From positions 1-64,000 of the forward strand of contig CAINDO010000071.1 of assembly GCA_903847385.1 (NCBI GenBank): DNA of 64,000 nucleotides, written 5' to 3'. Origin of the DNA: an uncultured Myxococcales bacterium. Lineage in GTDB: Bacteria; Myxococcota_A; Bradymonadia; UBA7976; UBA1532. The notes below the pieces were generated by a model, which was not told the origin of the DNA, did not search any database, and was given only the letters and a program-made list of their open reading frames with translations. Below, piece by piece: positions 46,184 through 58,275 of the stretch (positions within the stretch are counted from its first letter, which is position 1; every line of letters begins with the position of its first letter). A program made the translations under genes and the position numbers.

Positions 46184-46216
46184 TAACCGGGTGGCAGCTC
46201 GTCGCCACCACCCGGT
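46184..46216 (-). terminator. Intrinsic terminator after CIS tube 1
   Basis: 9-bp perfect stem ACCGGGTGG (46186-46194) / CCACCCGGT (46208-46216), 13-nt loop. On the minus strand it is followed by TATTTGTTT. It lies 26 bp past the tube 1 stop and should reduce transcription of the downstream baseplate genes relative to sheath and tube. Confidence 0.75.
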
Positions 46217-46241
46217 CAGTTGCGACCCGGCTCGGGGTCGA

Positions 46242-46706
46242 TCAGCCGCCGCCCTGAACGCGGACGATGTTCTCGACCGCGAGCTCGATCTCTTCCACGG
46301 CGACGTCCGTGCCCTTGCCGTCGAGGGTCATGCCCTTCCACTTGCAGGGCCACGCCTCGAAGAAGTTGTAGCGCATGACCTCGGCGCCGTTGTCGTTGCA
46401 GAGGATGATGGAGCCGCTCTTGCGCTCCACCTTCCCCTTGATGACCGTCTCGCGCCACTTCCACAGCTCGTCCGAGGAGACGTAGCCGCGCTTGAGGACG
46501 ATGTTGCTGTACTTCGTGCGACCGGGGCGCTTCCGGAGGACGATGTCGTCGCCATCCTGGAACTCGATGATCTCGGTCTCGGCGTCCAGACCCTCGACGT
46601 TCTTGAACGCCGCCTGGGTGACGCCTTCGATCTCGACCTTGAAGTTGAAGTGACCAATGTGGTCAAGCTTCGAACGCCGGTTGTCCTGGCCCAAGGGTCC
46701 TGCCAT
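46242..46706 (-). CDS. CIS inner tube protein 1 (Afp1-like, gp19 family)
   Basis: 154 aa. Features: GHFNFKVEIEGVTQAAFKNV, EGLDAETEIIEFQDGDD, IVLKRGYVSSDELWKWRE, GSIILCNDNGAEVMRYNFFE, AWPCKWKGM, the standard CIS tube pattern. As the gene directly after sheath 1 and before a terminator it is probably the major tube subunit, stacked as hexameric rings through which cargo passes. The start codon is preceded by GGAG. Compared with tube 2 it has a longer N-terminus (AGPLGQDNRRSKLDH). Confidence 0.95.
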   Translation of the reverse strand: MAGPLGQDNRRSKLDHIGHFNFKVEIEGVTQAAFKNVEGLDAETEIIEFQDGDDIVLRKRPGRTKYSNIVLKRGYVSSDELWKWRETVIKGKVERKSGSIILCNDNGAEVMRYNFFEAWPCKWKGMTLDGKGTDVAVEEIELAVENIVRVQGGG

Positions 46707-46758
46707 CGCATTTCTCCATTCAGCCGACGGCCGCGTTCATCTAACACGGGTCGGGCGG

Positions 46759-46782
46759 GTTGTCGTCCTGGCCCAGCGGGCC
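46759..46782 (-). repeat. Vestigial copy of the tube 1 N-terminus in the sheath-tube spacer
   Basis: On the minus strand, 46782-46759 encodes GPLGQDDN, followed by PPDPC and a stop at 46741. This nearly repeats the beginning of tube 1 (AGPLGQDNRR); at nucleotide level the match is close with one 3-nt insertion. It has no start codon, so it appears to be debris from a duplication. Confidence 0.6.
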
Positions 46783-46801
46783 GGTTCGCGTACTCTAGCG
46801 A

Positions 46802-47959
<1,158 letters not shown>

Positions 47960-48020
47960 GCTCTACTCCTTCTTGATCACCCGTAACGCGGTCTACAGAA
48001 AGACGACGCCCGGCACTTAA

Positions 48021-48064
48021 GCCCGGCGGCGGGCACATTGCAAGAAACTGCGTGAGCTTCTTGC
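48021..48064. other. Two hairpins between the DUF4255 and sheath 1 genes
   Basis: Inverted repeats GCCCG/CGGGC (48021-48034) and GCAAGAA/TTCTTGC (48040-48064, 11-nt loop) lie just after the DUF4255 stop on the minus strand. No T-run follows. They may limit read-through or protect transcript ends; a weak promoter-like pair (TTGCAA, 17 bp, TTAAGT) lies in the same stretch. Confidence 0.35.
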
Positions 48065-48066
48065 GG

Positions 48067-48699
48067 TTATTGCTCGATGCGAATGGACTTCCCGGTGACC
48101 CGCTGCAGATCCGGCGAGCGGCGCGGCGATTGCAGAGCCACGCGGCAGCGATAGGCCACCGAGGGACGAAGCTGCTCGCCGAACCCACGCCAGAGCGACA
48201 TCAGGAACTCCACCGAGACATCCTCCACGGGACGAACCGAAATTCTCTCGTCGGGGTCGAAGCCGTCGCCCTCGAGGAGCGCGCCCTCGAGCACCGGCGT
48301 GCCCAGCAGGGCCCGCATCGCGGCGCCGAGCAGCTCCTGCTGTTCGGCGTCTTCGTCCGCCCAGGCGCTGACCAGGTAGTCCAGCCCGAGGGGCATGGCC
48401 GGGTCCTGGTAGAACTCGCGGATGTCTGCGGTCTCGTCGATGCGGCAGACCAGCGTGGGCATGGACTCCCGCCGATCGGCGAGCACGGCGACACGGTAAA
48501 GGTAAAGACCCAGCGCCGGCAGTCGCGTGAACTTCTCGCGGAGCGGGGGCCCCGTGACCACCTGGATCGTGCGACCGAGCACGGCCCTCACGCCGTCCTC
48601 GAGGGCGGTCGAGAGGGTCTCCGAGGTCTGGCGCAGAATTCGGTGTTGGGTCACCCGCGGTACCGCATCGTCGTTTCGACTCCGAAGCATCGGGAGCAT
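48067..48699 (-). CDS. DUF4255 / Afp16-like tail terminator
   Basis: 210 aa from ATG 48699, which has GGGAG 9 bp upstream; a GTG at 48654 (VTQHRILRQTSETL) fits the usual family start better and is the main alternative. Family features: ALGLYLYRVAVLAD, PAMPLGLDYLVSAWADEDAE, EQQELLGAAMRALL, VSVEFLMSLWRGFGEQLRPS, VAYRCRVAL. In Afp/PVC loci this protein caps the distal end of the sheath-tube and sets tail termination. First gene of the CIS operon. Confidence 0.88.
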   Translation of the reverse strand: MLPMLRSRNDDAVPRVTQHRILRQTSETLSTALEDGVRAVLGRTIQVVTGPPLREKFTRLPALGLYLYRVAVLADRRESMPTLVCRIDETADIREFYQDPAMPLGLDYLVSAWADEDAEQQELLGAAMRALLGTPVLEGALLEGDGFDPDERISVRPVEDVSVEFLMSLWRGFGEQLRPSVAYRCRVALQSPRRSPDLQRVTGKSIRIEQ

Positions 48700-48818
48700 A
48701 GGGACCGACTCCCGGACTGGCAACGGAATTTGCGCGGCGTTTCCGGTCGGGAAAATTGGATCGCGGGGGGGCGCGGCGCGTTCCAGACCCCATGGAATGC
48801 TGCGAAGCCGCCCGCAGG

Positions 48819-48847
48819 TTGATCTCCGCCGCCGCCGGTGCTAGGTC
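48819..48847 (+). promoter_or_regulatory. Possible sigma-70 promoter of the lipoprotein pair
   Basis: TTGATC (48819-48824), 17-bp spacer, TAGGTC (48842-48847), about 50 bp before the ATG at 48897. The -10 is poor, so this is only a candidate; the spacer pattern resembles the clearer promoter at 53014. Confidence 0.3.
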
Positions 48848-48896
48848 TCAGGGCCTCTATGCGTACGATCAAGACGAACGAGGGGGTTGCCTGCAC

Positions 48897-49742
48897 ATGA
48901 AGGGGATGAGCCACCGGCGGTGGTTGTGGCTGCCCGGCTTCGTGCTCTGGGCCTGCGGAGACGTCGAGGTCCGCCCGGACTCCAAGTCCGGCGAGGACTT
49001 CGAGCGGGCCGGCGCACAGCAGATCTTCTTCGACAAGCTCGCCGACGACTTCCTCGACGGGACCAACGGCGACAACACGGACTGGAAGTTCATGAAGGTC
49101 CCGGCCAAGGGCTTTCTGAAGTTCACGGTCTTCTGGGACAACAAGGAAGTGGACGCGACCGTCGAGGTCCGCGACCGGTTCGGCGTGATCGTCCAGAGCT
49201 GGACCCACTCCAAGGAGCTCGAGAAAGACGAGCAGGAGATGAAGGTCGAGCCCGGCACGCACTTCATCCGGCTGCACGTCGACAAGAAGGCCAGCGTCTA
49301 CACGATCGAGGGCCACTTCGACGCGTTCGACACGGACGCGACGGACGAGGCGGTGCCCGAGGCCCTGGGTGGCGACGATCTGCTCGGCGAGCCGATTCCG
49401 GACGCGACGCCGGTCGACGTCGGCCCCCGGAAGGGCAAGCCGACGGGCAAACCCGGCCCGCGCCCGGTGGCCCCGCCCCCGAGCGGCGCGTCCGTCGAGG
49501 GCACCATCTTCCGCATGATCGCCGGCCCCAACGGCAAGGGCACCATCCTCACGCTCAACGTGGGCGAGGAGAAGGGCATCCGCATCGGCAGCCAGGGCCA
49601 GATCTGGTGCCCGGCCGGCGGCGCTCTGCCCGGCGGTACGCTCAATGTCACCAAGGTCAACGCCAAGTCCGCGACGGCCATGACCGCCGTGACCCCGCAG
49701 GTCATCGGCAACTGTCGCGACGTGAAGGTGAAAGCGCAATGA
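48897..49742 (+). CDS. Putative lipoprotein, paralogue of the next gene
   Basis: 281 aa. Short N-terminal signal ending in a lipobox-like LWAC (WLWLPGFVLWACG). Domain 1 (about 35-140): FFDKLADDFLDGTNGDNTDW, then a jelly-roll-like strand pattern (KFTVFWDNKEVDATVEVRD, FGVIVQSW, THFIRLHV), resembling a pre-peptidase C-terminal/carbohydrate-binding sandwich. Pro/Gly linker, then C-terminal small beta domain (VEGTIFRMIAGPNGKGTILT, GSQGQIW). The stop overlaps the following start (ATGA). Same architecture as its neighbour; function unknown. Confidence 0.8.
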   Translation: MKGMSHRRWLWLPGFVLWACGDVEVRPDSKSGEDFERAGAQQIFFDKLADDFLDGTNGDNTDWKFMKVPAKGFLKFTVFWDNKEVDATVEVRDRFGVIVQSWTHSKELEKDEQEMKVEPGTHFIRLHVDKKASVYTIEGHFDAFDTDATDEAVPEALGGDDLLGEPIPDATPVDVGPRKGKPTGKPGPRPVAPPPSGASVEGTIFRMIAGPNGKGTILTLNVGEEKGIRIGSQGQIWCPAGGALPGGTLNVTKVNAKSATAMTAVTPQVIGNCRDVKVKAQ

Positions 49743-50602
49743 AGCGTGAACTCGGGCTCCACCTCCGCGGGTGGGGCGTCTTCGCCCTCGCCGCCGCGGC
49801 GGGCTGTGGCACCGTGCCGTCCAACCTCGACTCCTCGGACGAGGGCGACAACGAGCGCGACCGCGCGATGGCGGTCTTCATCGACCGCTCGGTGACGGAC
49901 CGCCTCGACGGCGACAACGGCGACAACACCGACTGGAAGTACGTCGACGTCGTCGAGCAGGGGAAGCTGAAGATCACCGTCAGCCTGGACCACCCCGAGT
50001 CGGTGCAGCAGGGCGAGGTCGAACTGACGGACGAGTTCGGCAGCCGGCTCGACCGCTCCGTGGTCGAGGACAACCAGCCGGTCTACGTGTTCAACCAGGA
50101 AGTGCGGAAGCCCACGAAGTTCTTCGTGAAGATCTTCGCACGGCACGGGAACACGCCGTACACGGTCGGCTCGTCGCTCGAGATGCCGCCGCCGCCCCCG
50201 GAGCCCACGGTGGTGGCAGCTCCCGCGCCGCCCCCGCCGCCCCCGATGGAGCCCGCGGTGCCCCGCGCGAAGCCCAAGCCCGGGCCGCCGGCCGTGAAGC
50301 CCCCTCCGGGGCCCGCCCCCGTGACCGCTGCGCCCCCGCCGCCGCCCCCGGCGACGAAGGTCGGCGGCCGCGTGATCCGCGTGATCCCCGCCGAGGACAA
50401 CGCCTCGGTGACCATCTCGATCAAGCTCGACGAGGGCGCCGTGGTGAGCGCGGGCGACCGCGGCACGGTGTTCAAGGGCAGCGGCGAGAGCATCGGCGAC
50501 TTCGTGATCACCTCGGTGTCGGGCCGCAGCGCCCAGGCCAAGGTCAGCAAGCCGCCGCACCTGTTCAACGGCACGCTGTCGGTGCAGATCCGCGGGCACT
50601 GA
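49739..50602 (+). CDS. Putative lipoprotein with polyproline linker, paralogue of the previous gene
   Basis: 287 aa. Signal GVFALAAAAGC gives a lipobox at AAGC. Domain 1 repeats the neighbour's motif (FIDRSVTDRLDGDNGDNTDW, KITVSLDHPE, FFVKIFARHGNTPYTVGS). A Pro/Ala linker with several runs of 5-6 prolines spans the middle. The C-terminal domain (VGGRVIRVIPAEDNASVTIS, SAGDRGTVFKGSGESIGDF) matches the neighbour's last domain. The two therefore arose by tandem duplication and probably work together in the envelope. Confidence 0.82.
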   Translation: MKRELGLHLRGWGVFALAAAAGCGTVPSNLDSSDEGDNERDRAMAVFIDRSVTDRLDGDNGDNTDWKYVDVVEQGKLKITVSLDHPESVQQGEVELTDEFGSRLDRSVVEDNQPVYVFNQEVRKPTKFFVKIFARHGNTPYTVGSSLEMPPPPPEPTVVAAPAPPPPPPMEPAVPRAKPKPGPPAVKPPPGPAPVTAAPPPPPPATKVGGRVIRVIPAEDNASVTISIKLDEGAVVSAGDRGTVFKGSGESIGDFVITSVSGRSAQAKVSKPPHLFNGTLSVQIRGH

Positions 50603-50608
50603 GGCCGC

Positions 50609-51559
50609 TTGGCCGCGGACGACGCCGTCGAGGTCGGCTGGCACCTGATCGTGGATCCCGCCTGCGACGGCTGGCGCCTGGACCGATTCCTCGCGCTGCG
50701 CCTCACGCGGGTGTCGCGGGCGCGGGCCGCTCGGCTGGCCGTGCTCGACGAGGACGACCGCGGGCGCGGGCCGCTGAAGAAGAGCGCCGCGGTGCGCAAG
50801 GGTCAGCGCCTCTTCGTGGAGCGGCCCCTGCCGGACGCGGGCGTGTCGCTCCCGCCGCCGACCATCCTGCACGCGGACGACGACCTCCTCGTGCTCGACA
50901 AGCCCGCGGGCTGGGCGGCCCACCCGACGGCGACGCGCTACGCCGGCACGCTGAAGTACTGGCTGGCCACCGAGGGCTACGACGCCGAGCACGAGCCCGT
51001 CCATCGGCTGGACGTGGAGACCTCCGGCGTGATCGCCATCGCCCGGACGGCCGCCGCGGCGCGGTTCTACAAGATGGCCCTCGAGAACCGGGCGTTCGAG
51101 AAGACCTATCTCTGCGTGGTCGAGGGGGCGGCGCCGGAGCGGCTCACCGCGGACATTCCGCTGGGGTTCGACCCGGACACGGCGTTGAAGCTCGCGCTGA
51201 AAATGGGCCGCGGGGCGCTCGCCGCCGAGACGCACTTCGAGCGCCTGTGGACGGACGGACGGCGCAGCGTGCTGGTCGCACGGCCCATCACCGGGCGCCA
51301 GCATCAGATCCGGGTGCACGCTGCGCTGTCCGGGTTTCCGCTCGTCGGCGACAAACTCTACGGCCCCGACGAGCAGCTCTTCCTGGCCTCGCTGGAGCGC
51401 GCGCTCACCGCGGACGAACTCTCCCGCTTGGGGCATCCGCGGCAGGCGCTGCACGCGTGGCGGCTGGCGTTGCCGAGCCCGGCCGGGGACGTGCGGGTGT
51501 TCGAGGCGCCCTGGCCGGCGGAGCTCTCGGGCTTGGCGCCCGGGTTCACGCTCGGCTGA
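50609..51559 (+). CDS. RluA-family pseudouridine synthase
   Basis: 316 aa from a TTG at 50609 (GAGG 6 bp upstream). N-terminal S4-like domain (WRLDRFLALRLTRVSRARAA), catalytic domain with ILHADDDLLVLDKPAGWAAH, HRLDVETSGV (catalytic Asp135), EKTYLCVVEG, and ITGRQHQIRVHAALSGFPLV. Converts specific uridines to pseudouridine in rRNA or tRNA. Which site (RluC/RluD/TruC-like) cannot be told. Just 6 bp after the lipoprotein gene. Confidence 0.94.
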   Translation: MAADDAVEVGWHLIVDPACDGWRLDRFLALRLTRVSRARAARLAVLDEDDRGRGPLKKSAAVRKGQRLFVERPLPDAGVSLPPPTILHADDDLLVLDKPAGWAAHPTATRYAGTLKYWLATEGYDAEHEPVHRLDVETSGVIAIARTAAAARFYKMALENRAFEKTYLCVVEGAAPERLTADIPLGFDPDTALKLALKMGRGALAAETHFERLWTDGRRSVLVARPITGRQHQIRVHAALSGFPLVGDKLYGPDEQLFLASLERALTADELSRLGHPRQALHAWRLALPSPAGDVRVFEAPWPAELSGLAPGFTLG

Positions 51560-51565
51560 GCAGTG

Positions 51566-52870
51566 TCATTCGGGAACCGCGGGCGCCTCCGGAGCGTCGA
51601 GCGGAACCTCGGTCGGGTCCGTGGGCGCGGCTGGCCCCTCGGGCTGCTCCATCTCCTCCATGGCCTTGATCATCATCATCCGCTTCTTGAGCTTGTCCTT
51701 CTCGGCCTGCTCTTTGTCCTCTTTCTTGCGCTTGGCGTTCTCGGCGGCCTTCTCCATGTCGGCCTTCTTCTGGCCGTTCTTCTCCGCCTCGTCGTCGACG
51801 AACTTCTCCTGCGTCGGCGCGCCCACCACGATGATGATGTCGTACTCGCTGGGCCAGTGGATCGGGCGGTTGTGTACCAGGCCCATCTTGAGCTGCCGGC
51901 GCAGGTCGTCGGCCTGCTCCTCGAAGCCCGTCTTCGCGTAGACGTAGGTGTTCTGGCGCGGGTTGCGATCGGCGCTGACGTTGGCGACGGGCTGGCCGAT
52001 CTCCTGCAAACGTTTCACGTAGGCGTCGACCTTGGGTTTGGTCGTGTCGCCGGCGCCGTTGAGGATCTGCACGACGGCGGTGCCCGTCAGGTCCTTGAAG
52101 GTGGCCATGCCCCGCAGGCCCTTGAACTCCGGGTCCAGGGCGGCGCGCCGCACGAGCGGGCGGGCCTCGTCGCTGTTCAGGGCCTTGAGGCTGCGCAGGT
52201 AGTCGATGGACATGTCGCGCTTGCCGAGCCGCGCGTACGCCATGGCGGTGAGGTACAGGGGCGGCGCGTACGTCGGGTCGGCGTCGCACGCTTCGAGATA
52301 CGCCGTCAGGGCCTCCATGGGCTGGCCCGCCTTGAAGAATGCGTTGCCGCGGCCCTCGTGCTGCTTCGCCTCGCGACGGCTCGGCGCGCGGACCTGCTCG
52401 GGCTCGGCGGGCATTTCGGACACGACCGGGACCGGCTTGCTCGACTTGGTGGCGCGCGCGGCCTGGGGCTGCGGCTCGGGGTCCACCACGGCGGCGGCCT
52501 CGGCGGGCGGCGCGGCCTTGGGCAGGGCCGCCGTCTTCTCGCGGAGCTTCGACGGCCGCAGGCCCATGCGTTTGAGCGCGGAGAGCGCCATCATGGCGTC
52601 GCGCTCGGAGCCCTCCTGGTAGAGCTTCTCCAGGGCCTCCTGGACGATGGTCTTCTGGTTGTCGTCCACCTTCGTGATGTCGCGGTACATCTCCCAGCGC
52701 ATCGTGCAGTCGCGCAGGCGGTCGAGCGACTCGGTGCGCCACGACTCGAAGGTGCCCTCGCAGTCGCCTTTCTCCTTGTCCCACTTGTCCGCGTGGGCGG
52801 TGCCCAACGAGGCCAGGATCAGAGAGAAGCCGAGAAAGGCGACACGGGGACGGAGCGTTCTGATGTGCAT
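51566..52870 (-). CDS. Secreted TPR protein with LytR_C-like domain
   Basis: 434 aa. Signal peptide (VAFLGFSLILASLGTAHA). Middle: two or so TPR units (HEGRGNAFFKAGQPMEALTA, APPLYLTAMAYARLGKRDMS). From about 275: TAVVQILNGAGDTTKPKVDA, YVKRLQEIGQPVANVSAD, the pattern of LytR_C (DUF4 'NGtG' type) domains that bind cell-wall or protein partners. C-terminal third is highly charged Lys/Glu helix then acidic Pro-rich tail. Periplasmic; function unknown. Convergent with the pseudouridine synthase gene, divergent from kdsB. Confidence 0.82.
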   Translation of the reverse strand: MHIRTLRPRVAFLGFSLILASLGTAHADKWDKEKGDCEGTFESWRTESLDRLRDCTMRWEMYRDITKVDDNQKTIVQEALEKLYQEGSERDAMMALSALKRMGLRPSKLREKTAALPKAAPPAEAAAVVDPEPQPQAARATKSSKPVPVVSEMPAEPEQVRAPSRREAKQHEGRGNAFFKAGQPMEALTAYLEACDADPTYAPPLYLTAMAYARLGKRDMSIDYLRSLKALNSDEARPLVRRAALDPEFKGLRGMATFKDLTGTAVVQILNGAGDTTKPKVDAYVKRLQEIGQPVANVSADRNPRQNTYVYAKTGFEEQADDLRRQLKMGLVHNRPIHWPSEYDIIIVVGAPTQEKFVDDEAEKNGQKKADMEKAAENAKRKKEDKEQAEKDKLKKRMMMIKAMEEMEQPEGPAAPTDPTEVPLDAPEAPAVPE

Positions 52871-53013
52871 GGTTCTGGTTCCTGAGTCCGGGGACGCCGG
52901 GGCACGGCTCCGAATTCAAGCGCGCCCCGCAGTACAAGGAAAGGGCCCTGAGCGAGAAACCTGCCGACAGGGCCTCAATGTTCCACGTGCGCCGACGACC
53001 GCCGGGCACGCAA

Positions 53014-53042
53014 TTGACACCTTTCGAACGAACGGCTAGCGT
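53014..53042 (+). promoter_or_regulatory. Probable sigma-70 promoter of the kdsB operon
   Basis: TTGACA (53014-53019) with a 17-bp spacer and TAGCGT (53037-53042) as -10, 30 bp before the kdsB ATG. The -35 is a perfect consensus, rare in this GC-rich sequence; the -10 is weak. Confidence 0.55.
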
Positions 53043-53072
53043 CCGCGGCCTTTCAGGCGAGGATTTTTTCGC

Positions 53073-56211
<3,139 letters not shown>

Positions 56212-56212
56212 C

Positions 56213-57049
56213 GTGGCTGCGAGCGGCCGGCGCCTGCGCACCTGGACGCGGCCGCTCCGGCACGGCCTCGCGTACGCGGTCTTGCGCGGGGTGGTGGCGG
56301 CGTTGGGGTGGCTGCCCCTGAGCGGGGCGCGGGCGCTCGGGGCGGGCCTCGGGCGCGTCGTCGGGCGGCTGGCGGTCCGTCCGCGATCGACCGCCGTGCG
56401 GGGCTTCGAGGTCGTCGGGGCGTCGGCACGCGTCGGGGACCACTTCGCCGATTTGGGTCGACGCTTCGTCGAGGTCGCCCGCGGCGGGGACGCGCTGCCT
56501 CTGTTGACCGTGCCGGACGCGCTCCGCGAGGCGCTGCGAGCGCGGCCGGTGCTCGTGCTCACGGCCCACCACGGCAACTGGGAGCTGCTCGGTGCCGCCC
56601 TGGCGGCCGCCGGCGTCGAGGTCCACAGCGTCGCGGCGCGGGTCGGTCGGGGGCCGCTGCACCGCTGGCTCACGCGCCACCGGGCGGCGGCCGGGATGGT
56701 CGTGCACCCGCCCGGCGGCGGCGCCCGCACGGCCCTCACGCGCCTGCGCGCCGGGCATCCGGTGGCCATCTTCTTCGACCTGGACACCCGCGAGAAGGCC
56801 CGCACCGTCGAGTTCCTGGGGCGGCCCACGCGCTTCTCCCGCACCGCCGAGCGGCTGCTCGCGGCCTCGGGGGCGACCGCCGTCCGCGCCTGGACCCGCC
56901 TCGGCCCGGACGGTCGCTACACGCTCGACTGGGCGCCGCTCGTGAGCGCCGACCCCCTCGCCGAGGCCGCTGCCGCGCTGGAAGCGCAGGTCCGCGCCGA
57001 TCCGACGCAGTGGGTCTGGCTCGTCGATCGCTGGGACCGGCCTTCGTGA
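56213..57049 (+). CDS. LpxL-like lysophospholipid/lipid A acyltransferase
   Basis: 278 aa from the GTG at 56213, one base after the kdsA stop. N-terminal hydrophobic segment (GLAYAVLRGVVAALGWLPLS) for membrane association; acyltransferase core with VLTAHHGNWELLG (His119-x4-Glu124 is the H-x4-E catalytic pair), HRWLTRHRAAAGM, VAIFFDLDTREKARTVEFLG and a final WVWLVDRWDRP. Adds a secondary acyl chain to Kdo-lipid A in related enzymes; placement among Kdo and Lpt genes fits. Which position or whether lipid A is the true acceptor is not shown. Confidence 0.88.
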   Translation: MAASGRRLRTWTRPLRHGLAYAVLRGVVAALGWLPLSGARALGAGLGRVVGRLAVRPRSTAVRGFEVVGASARVGDHFADLGRRFVEVARGGDALPLLTVPDALREALRARPVLVLTAHHGNWELLGAALAAAGVEVHSVAARVGRGPLHRWLTRHRAAAGMVVHPPGGGARTALTRLRAGHPVAIFFDLDTREKARTVEFLGRPTRFSRTAERLLAASGATAVRAWTRLGPDGRYTLDWAPLVSADPLAEAAAALEAQVRADPTQWVWLVDRWDRPS

Positions 57050-57062
57050 TAGGTTTCGGGCC

Positions 57063-57542
57063 GTGCGCCGCGCCGTCCTCGCCCTCACCGCCGCTCTCTC
57101 CACCACCCTGAACGGGGCGCCGCGCGCGCTCGCCGAGCCCGTGCCGCTGGACATCCGCGCCGAGCGGCTGGACTTCGACCGGAAGGCCGGGCTGGCCCGC
57201 TTCGAGGGGGACGTCGTCGCCCGGCAGGGGGACTTCGAGCTGCGCTGCGCGCGACTGGTGGCCACCTACGCCGGCGGCGGCGAGGTCGAGACGGTCACCA
57301 TCGACGGCGGCCTGACGCTGACCGCCGAGGGGTTCACGGCGCGCGCCGAGCAGGCCACGCTGGACCGCCGGACCGGGGAGATGCGCCTGACGGGCCACCC
57401 CGAGCTGGTCCGGGGCGCCGATCGCCTCGAGGGCGAGCGCATCCTGTTCTGGCCGGAGACCGGCCGCGTGGTGGTCGAGAAGGCCCGCGGGCGCGTGCAG
57501 TTGCCCAAGCTCCGGCCGCCCGTCGTGCCCCATGGCCCCTGA
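57063..57542 (+). CDS. lptA: LPS transport periplasmic protein LptA-like
   Basis: 159 aa from GTG 57063. Signal-like N-terminus (AVLALTAALSTTLNGAPRAL), then the OstA/LptA beta-jellyroll: IRAERLDFDRKAGLARFEGD, VVARQGDFELRCARLVATY, FTARAEQATLDRRTGEMRLT, RGADRLEGERILFWPETGRV. Bridges inner and outer membranes for LPS export. Overlaps lptB by 11 bp. No lptC gene lies between it and the acyltransferase. Confidence 0.85.
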   Translation: MRRAVLALTAALSTTLNGAPRALAEPVPLDIRAERLDFDRKAGLARFEGDVVARQGDFELRCARLVATYAGGGEVETVTIDGGLTLTAEGFTARAEQATLDRRTGEMRLTGHPELVRGADRLEGERILFWPETGRVVVEKARGRVQLPKLRPPVVPHGP

Positions 57543-58266
57543 GGGGGTCCGGCTCGAGGCGCGCGGCCTGCGGCGTCGTTTCGGCCGCCGTTTCGTGGTC
57601 GACGGCGTCTCGCTGACGCTCGGCCCGGGCGAGATCGTCGGCCTGCTCGGGCCCAACGGCGCGGGCAAGACGACGACCTTCCGGATGCTCACGGGCCTGC
57701 TCGCCCCCCACGGCGGCGACGTCCGGCTCGGAGAAATCGACGTCACGCGCTGGCCCCTCTGGCGGCGCGCCCGCGCGGGGCTGGGTTACCTGCCGCAAGA
57801 GGCCTCGATCTTCCGGCGGCTGACCGTGCGCGAGAACCTGGAGGTCGCGCTGGAGGCCGTCGACGACCCGGCCGACCCCCTCGCCCTGCTGCGCACCTTC
57901 GGGCTATCAGCGCTCGCCGAGGCGCGCGGCGAGACGCTGAGCGGCGGCGAGCGGCGCCGGACGGAGCTCCTGCGGTGCCTGGCGGCGCGTCCACGGCTGC
58001 TGCTGTGCGACGAACCTTTCTCCGGCCTCGATCCGAAGGCCGCCGAGCAGATGGCCGGGCACCTGCGCGCCCTGGCCGATGGCGGGGTCGGCGTGCTCCT
58101 GACCGACCACGACGTCCGCCAGACCTTGGAGGTCTGCGACCGTCTGTATATAGTGGCGGCCGGCACCGTACTTCTGCACGGCACGCCCGCCGAGATCGCG
58201 GCGGACGAGAGAGCGCAGAGCCTGTACCTGGGGACTCGCTTCCCCGCGCCAACCCGGAAGCCCTGA
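57532..58266 (+). CDS. lptB: LPS export ABC transporter ATP-binding protein
   Basis: 244 aa. Walker A GPNGAGKTTT, Q-loop YLPQEASIF (the PQE and RRLTVREN motifs are LptB-specific), signature LSGGERRR, Walker B LLLCDEPFSGLDP, H-loop LTDHDVRQTLEVCDR. Energises extraction of LPS from the inner membrane with LptFG. Followed 9 bp later by rpoN, the standard lptA-lptB-rpoN order. Confidence 0.96.
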   Translation: MAPEGVRLEARGLRRRFGRRFVVDGVSLTLGPGEIVGLLGPNGAGKTTTFRMLTGLLAPHGGDVRLGEIDVTRWPLWRRARAGLGYLPQEASIFRRLTVRENLEVALEAVDDPADPLALLRTFGLSALAEARGETLSGGERRRTELLRCLAARPRLLLCDEPFSGLDPKAAEQMAGHLRALADGGVGVLLTDHDVRQTLEVCDRLYIVAAGTVLLHGTPAEIAADERAQSLYLGTRFPAPTRKP

Positions 58267-58275
58267 AGGTCCAAG

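Noticed and set aside
48718..48733. Sigma-54-like promoter TGGCAACGGAATTTGC upstream of the lipoprotein pair
   Set aside because: GG and GC elements are 11 bp apart instead of 10, and there is no other support.
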